Assembly (NCBI RefSeq): GCF_905171765.1
Contig: NC_053398.1
Coordinates: forward strand, 46,344,323 to 46,408,322
From: Bufo bufo
Lineage: Eukaryota > Chordata > Amphibia > Anura > Bufonidae
DNA length: 64,000 nucleotides
Reading direction: 5' to 3'
In this document: one piece after another, positions 59,640 to 64,000 of the stretch
Position numbering within the stretch: position 1 is the stretch's first letter
Layout: the number at the start of each line of letters is the position of its first letter
Position numbers and translations under genes: made by a program
The notes under the pieces: generated by a model
What the model was told of the DNA's origin: nothing
Databases searched by the model: none
What the model saw: only the letters and a program-made list of their open reading frames with translations

Positions 59640-59930
59640 ATTCATTATATGTAATGCACAAAGCAGCACTTCCAGGAAAAATAGTATACAGGGTGCCAGC
59701 GACCAGGGCCTGGATCCACAGCCCCCAGATGTACACCAGTGAAGAAGTCGCAGCGCTCCCAAAAAGTCCAATCAAAAAAGAGGATTTATTCTTCCACGTA
59801 CAGACAGCGACATTTCTGTCCTGTCCGAGAAAAGTCCTGTGATAGGACAGAAACGTCGCTGTACAGGGAAGAATAAATCGCCTTTTTTAATAGGACTTTT
59901 TGGGACTTGTATTTATTCTGCATTTCACTT
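59640..59930. repeat. Hairpin repeat
   Basis: AAAAAGTCCAATCAAAAAAG at 59760 and GAAGAATAAATCGCCTTTTTTAATAGGACTTTTT at 59868 enclose GACAGCGACATTTCTGTCCT / AGGACAGAAACGTCGCTGT, arms of about 60 bp around 59828. Element class not recognised. Confidence 0.65.
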
Positions 59931-59939
59931 TATAAGACT

Positions 59940-62900
59940 TACATTTCTCGCCCATGTTCATTGGGGGACACAGGAACCGTGGGTATAGCTATGTCCTCTA
60001 GGAGGCGGGACACTAGATAAAGCTGTTAGCTCCTCCCCCGGCAGCTATACCCCCTCCAGCCTGGAGAGAGAGCTTCAGTTTTTTCTAGTGTCAATAGGAG
60101 GCAAGACCTCCCTGCTCTGCAGGGTAGCTCCTGAAGATTTTTTTTTAGTTTTTTATTTTCCTTCTTTTTCAGATAGGAAACAGTGGACGCCTCGCCTCCC
60201 TATTCTCCCGGGGGAGCACTCCAGCGTTGGTCCGCAACGCTGCCTCCTCCCCCACAAGAAGACAAAGGGGACCAGGGCAGCCTCGTTCCCCCTGTATCCC
60301 GCCAGCTGAAGGGTCACCCATCCAAGTCCCTCTTCCAGCTTCCTGCCACTACGGTGCCAGTAGCTGAAGGGGTGAACTTGCTGGAAAAGAGGAAGGGTGA
60401 AGATGGCGGCCGGACAGATAAGTGAAGCCTGCTCCAGGCCGTCGATTTTTTTTAATTTTTTTTTCCCCCCCAGCCGCCGCCCACCGCTTAGGCTGCACAC
60501 TTCAGCGGCAAGTTCCTCTCCCCTCTCCTCTCCTTATTTTTACTCAGCGCTCTGCACTTCATGAAAGAGGAACACATTGGGTTAAGAGGGGCAGGGCCTA
60601 TTCCGAGCACAGAGCGGGACGAACCGGCAGGCTTAGTGAAGCGCCGGCTTATCTCAGATTCACTACGGGCGGCACCCTGTTCCAGGCGCTGTCTTGTGCG
60701 GCATCCTGAGGTGATTTGAGCAGGGGGAATCGGGCACTGCGGGGGTTAATGAGCGGCGCGCGCACTGTTGTGGCCATGAGCGGGAGATGCAGGACCTTAG
60801 GGGGCGAGGCTTACTCTTCCCGCCACAGTGCTCAGGAAGTTCTTCGCTGGGACATCTTCCTCCGGACAGCGTCTGCTCCTGGCTCTGGTGGGAACTGTTG
60901 CTCCTCTCCTCAGGTTAGCTGTACTCTCTCCAGCTCCAGATTGCCTCTACCATCATGTCTGATCCCTCTGGTGCTCTACCTCGGCTGCCAATAGCTGTCC
61001 ACTATGCCTGCTCTATGTGTCAGGCCCCCCTTCAGCCCGTAATGCTACCTCACCCTCCGAGCTGAGTTACCCGATTGGGCCAGAACTCTCTCTCAGGCGG
61101 TGGAAAAGCAGGCTAAATTCTCCCAATCCACCCTATCTATAGGGGGTCGCTTGGTTGAGAATCCGCCACCTACGCAGGCTGCACCTCCCTCGGATGCACC
61201 CTCCAACTTCTTGCTCGGGTGACCCCCCCCCCCCCCTTCCCCAGGTCACTTCCCTCCGGTGATTCCGTCAGCGCACGGCATTCACAAAATTGTCCCAGAA
61301 TGGAACACATTTCTTCCTCTGACACATCTCCCTCTCCGCCCCATGTACGGTCTCACTCAGAGTTTTCTTCTCCTGGGGACGTGCTGTCCGAAGGAGAGGT
61401 TGAGGATTTGGATTTGGATATGGATACGGAGCAGCCTTCTAAGTTGGCCTCCACCGTGGATAGCCTCATTGCTGCGATCCGCGACACCTTCCGAGTGCCG
61501 GATGATCCCTCCCCCCCCCCCCCCCCCCCCCCCACTGACCAACAGGGGGTATCCTTCTTCCACCCAAAACAGGCCTCAAGGGTGTTTCCTCGCCATAATG
61601 TTTTTTCGGCGGTGGTTTCCAAAGCTTGGGTTCATCCAGACTTGCGTTTTTTCCGCCCCAAAGAAGCTGGACATCCTATATCCTTTCCCAGCGGATTGCA
61701 TTTCCACGTGGACTTCCCGTCCTAAGGTGGACCCACCAGTGGCACGGCTAGCCAAAAATACGGCTATTCCTATAGCCAATGTATCCTCCCTTCAGTCCGC
61801 TGAAGATCGTCGGACGGAATCCTTGACGAAGTCCCTCTTTGCTGCTACGAGGTCCGCCCGTAGGCCTGTGTTCGCCTCCGCGTGGGTGGCAAAGGCGATC
61901 TCTGAGTGGGGCAGTCAGCTGGACCAGGACTTGGTATCCGAGGTCCCTGCTCAGGATCTCCGATCCTTGGCGCAGTTGCTTATCCAGGCGGGGAAGTTCC
62001 TCTGCGAGGCGTCCTTGGACACTGGCGCCCTCATTGCGCGCACTTCTGCGCTTGCGGTCACCTTACGCCGCGAGCTTTGGCTGAAGGTGTGGGCAGCGGA
62101 CGCGACTTCCAAGGGTTCTTTAGTCTGTCTCTCCTTTGCCGGCACCCGTCTCTTTGGTTCTCGGCTGGACAAAATTATTTCTGAGGCCACGGGAGGCAAG
62201 AGCACCCATCTCCCACAGCCTAGGGCCAAGCGGGCCTCTCACGTTAGGTCAGGTTCCTCACGTGGCAGGCCCTTTCGTCGATTCGCTAGTTCGGCGAGCT
62301 CTTCTGCTGGGGGAAGGGCGGGTTTACTTCCCTAGATCGACGAAAAGAGCCGTCCTTTCGGGCACAGCCCTCCCCTAGTGTCCCAGACCTCAGGCCGCTC
62401 GACCTTCTGCGGCTAAGCAGTCCTCAGCCTGAAGGTGTGCCCCTGCCCAACAGGGTGGGGGGCCGCCTCCTCCTCTTCCAGGACGTTTGGCGGGCCCACA
62501 ATTGTATCCTCGGGATACGTGATCGAGTTCCTGTCTCTTCCCCCAAACAGTTTTTTTCAATCCCGTTTTCCACAGTACCCCGAGCGGGCGACCGCCTTCT
62601 CCCAGGCCATTCAGTCCCTTCTGGATCGGAGAGTCATCTCTCCTGTTTCCCCAGCAGAAAGGTTCAAGGGGTTCTATTCAAACACTTTCGTGGTCCCCAA
62701 AAAGGAGGGCTCTGTGCACCCAATCCTGGACCTCAAGCTACTGAACAAGTTCATCCGTCTCCAGCGGTTTCGGATGGAATCCCTTCGTTCCGTAATTGCT
62801 TCTCTGGAGCAGGGGTAATTCCTTTCGGCTCTAGATATCCAAGATGCATACCTCCACGTTCCCATCGTGCAGAGTCACCAGCGCTTCCTGAGGTATGCAA

Positions 62901-63117
62901 TAGGAGACCATCATTACCAGTTTGTCGCCCTCCCGTTCGGGCTGGCAACTGCACCTCGGGTCTTCACAAAAATTCTGGCCCCTCTTCTAGCCCCACTCCG
63001 TTCCAGAGGCATCTTTCTCATGCCTTATCTGGACAACATCCTCATCAAGGCTCCCTCTGTCCGCTTCTTTTCCACACAGGTGGAGGTGACGCAATGGCTG
63101 GATTCTAGGGGTTTATG
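59940..63117 (+). mobile_element. DIRS-like retrotransposon, 5' part
   Basis: Starts near TTCATTGGGGGACACAGGAA, the terminal sequence style of vertebrate DIRS elements, followed by a leader with GGAGGCGGGACACTAG, then gag and the reverse transcriptase. RNase H, methylase-like and tyrosine recombinase parts are absent: a LINE begins at about 63118. Both reading frames are broken. Confidence 0.8.
61300..62335 (+). pseudogene. DIRS gag-like ORF1, frameshifted
   Basis: Begins ATG at 61300 (MEHISSSDTS), acidic EGEVEDLDLDMD, then a run of Pro encoded by 23 consecutive C (61511-61533). The frame to about 61660 (RPK) continues in another frame (KLDILYPFP ... PVARLAKNT) to 62335; a 1-bp loss there explains this. 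The last part is Ser/Arg/Gly-rich (SGSSRGRPFRRF), as in DIRS nucleocapsid-like regions. Non-functional as it stands. Confidence 0.75.
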
Positions 63118-63118
63118 A
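62435..63118 (+). pseudogene. DIRS reverse transcriptase fragment
   Basis: Frame with TAA at 62816 splitting it in two. Motifs in order: VVPKKEGSVHPILDLKLLN, ALDIQDAYLHVPI, FVALPFGLATAPRVF and YLDNILI. The last is the polymerase box that normally reads YLDD, so the second catalytic Asp is Asn. These are typical of DIRS/YR-element polymerases rather than gypsy. Truncated just after by the LINE. Confidence 0.85.
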
Positions 63119-64000
63119 TATTGTATAATGAGGTGGTGAGGAGGGAGGTTAATGAGGGGAGGTGTCGGGGGGGGAGGTTAGGTGGAAGGAGAGAGGTTGA
63201 TGGGTATTGTGGAATGCCTTATCAACCATGTAGGGGGGGGTTTTGGGGGTGGGGCTAAGGGAGGGATTGGCTGCCGTTCTTTATGTCGTGGCTGTGCGTG
63301 CTTCTCCGATGAGACTGGTGATACCTCTACTTATAAGATATGCCGTGTAACATTTTATGTTGGAATGTAAGAGGCTTGGGAGACAGAGTGAAAAGGGCGG
63401 TTGTATTTGACCTTGTGATCCGTCATCTTCCCGCAATTGTGGCATTATTAGAGACCCATGCAACAGTAGATAGGATCTATACACTGAAAAGGAAATGGGC
63501 CGCTTTGGAGTACCATTCTTGTTTTTCCTCTTATGCAAGAGGCGTTAGTGTTTTATATTCACAGAGGGATGGAGTTCCAACCGATAGATAGCGTTATTGA
63601 TAAAGAAGGGAGATATGTATTCCTGCATGGGTATTGGAAAGGTCAGGAGACGATATTGGCCTTTATTTATATCCCTCCTCCATTTAAACCAACTGTTATT
63701 TCCCATTTAGCCCACTACATAGCTTCTAAAAATCAATGTGCGTTATTAGTGGCAGGTGACTTTAATGCGGTACTTGACCCTGAATTGGATCGGTTCTCTT
63801 CGCTTTCTGGACGCGGTCACAGTGGGTCCCCTTTGATTGCTGTGTGCGAGGAGCTGGCGCTGGTTGATATCTGGCGCCACCTCTACGGGAAAAAAAAAAT
63901 CTTCTCATGTTTTAGCCAGTCATTTGGGTCCATGTCCCGTATTGATCTGGCCTTTGCAAATCGGGATCTGTGTGGCCACGTCCTGAGAATGAGGTATGAG
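63118..64000 (+). mobile_element. L1-like LINE, 5' end, runs off the window
   Basis: A GGGAGG-rich leader (63120-63330) precedes an endonuclease-type ORF. The element starts directly at the end of the DIRS homology, so it probably inserted into it or the two were joined by deletion. The 3' part lies beyond the window. Confidence 0.7.
63340..64000 (+). pseudogene. LINE ORF2, apurinic-endonuclease domain, partial
   Basis: Starts MPCNILCWNVRGLGD at 63340; contains LLETH, VAGDFNAVLDPELDRF near 63750 and MSRIDLAFAN near 63935, the motifs of L1/Tx1-type AP endonucleases that nick target DNA. One extra base at about 63557 shifts the frame (GVSVL then IHRGMEFQ). An A9 run near 63890 may hide a second shift. 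Reverse transcriptase is outside the window. Confidence 0.8.

Noticed and set aside
61259..61650. Start of the 358-codon frame as a separate protein
   Set aside because: The first part is a shadow of the DIRS gag frame beginning at 61300; only the part after about 61660 continues the real protein.
62437..63108. 223-codon frame overlapping the DIRS polymerase
   Set aside because: Out-of-frame shadow; the neighbouring frame carries all polymerase motifs.

Overview
The window looks like nuclear DNA of an anuran amphibian (frog or toad). This is an inference from three things: split vertebrate genes, a mobile-element mix typical of amphibians (piggyBac, Tc1/mariner, chromodomain Ty3/gypsy, DIRS, L1-like LINE), and very many palindromic short DNA transposons. 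No species call is possible from the sequence alone.

Three host genes could be assembled exon by exon from reading frame, splice sites and family similarity. (1) tmem80, minus strand, four coding exons between 45856 and 31951, a complete 140-residue four-pass membrane protein. (2) deaf1, plus strand, first three coding exons between 46674 and 51943; the DNA-binding SAND and MYND exons are not seen. The two genes are head to head, with 817 bp between their start codons, the same divergent arrangement as in mammals. (3) An AGC/PKC-like protein kinase, minus strand, four exons from 59279 to 57383, 374 residues, downstream of deaf1 exon 3 and antisense to it.

Layout: 1-12.2 kb is intergenic, with a 38-bp minisatellite, a 3.4-kb TTAA-flanked non-coding element, foldback elements and a 31-bp minisatellite. 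12.2-14.7 kb is a Tc1 fragment joined to a 5'-truncated gypsy chromovirus with its 3' LTR. 14.8-25.2 kb is almost continuous foldback elements plus one internally deleted Tc1 element. 25.25-30.47 kb is a piggyBac element with a dead transposase and a 1.1-kb palindrome. 31.9-45.9 kb is tmem80, its introns filled with foldback elements and a 2.16-kb piggyBac derivative. 45.9-46.7 kb is the shared promoter. 46.7-52 kb is the 5' part of deaf1 with a 1.3-kb minisatellite in intron 1. 52-57 kb is again foldback DNA. 57.4-59.3 kb is the kinase. 59.9-63.1 kb is the 5' part of a DIRS element, cut off by the start of a LINE that runs off the window.

Two palindromic families dominate. One has ends such as GGCCTCATGCACACG or GGGTCCATTCACACG and a 3-bp TAA/TTA target duplication (PIF/Harbinger-like). 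The other is flanked by TTAA and has ends such as AAAGGGGTATTCC (piggyBac- or Kolobok-like). They nest in each other, in larger transposons and in host introns. One copy has its empty target site preserved nearby in the window. No prokaryotic gene, CRISPR array, tRNA or rRNA gene was seen.
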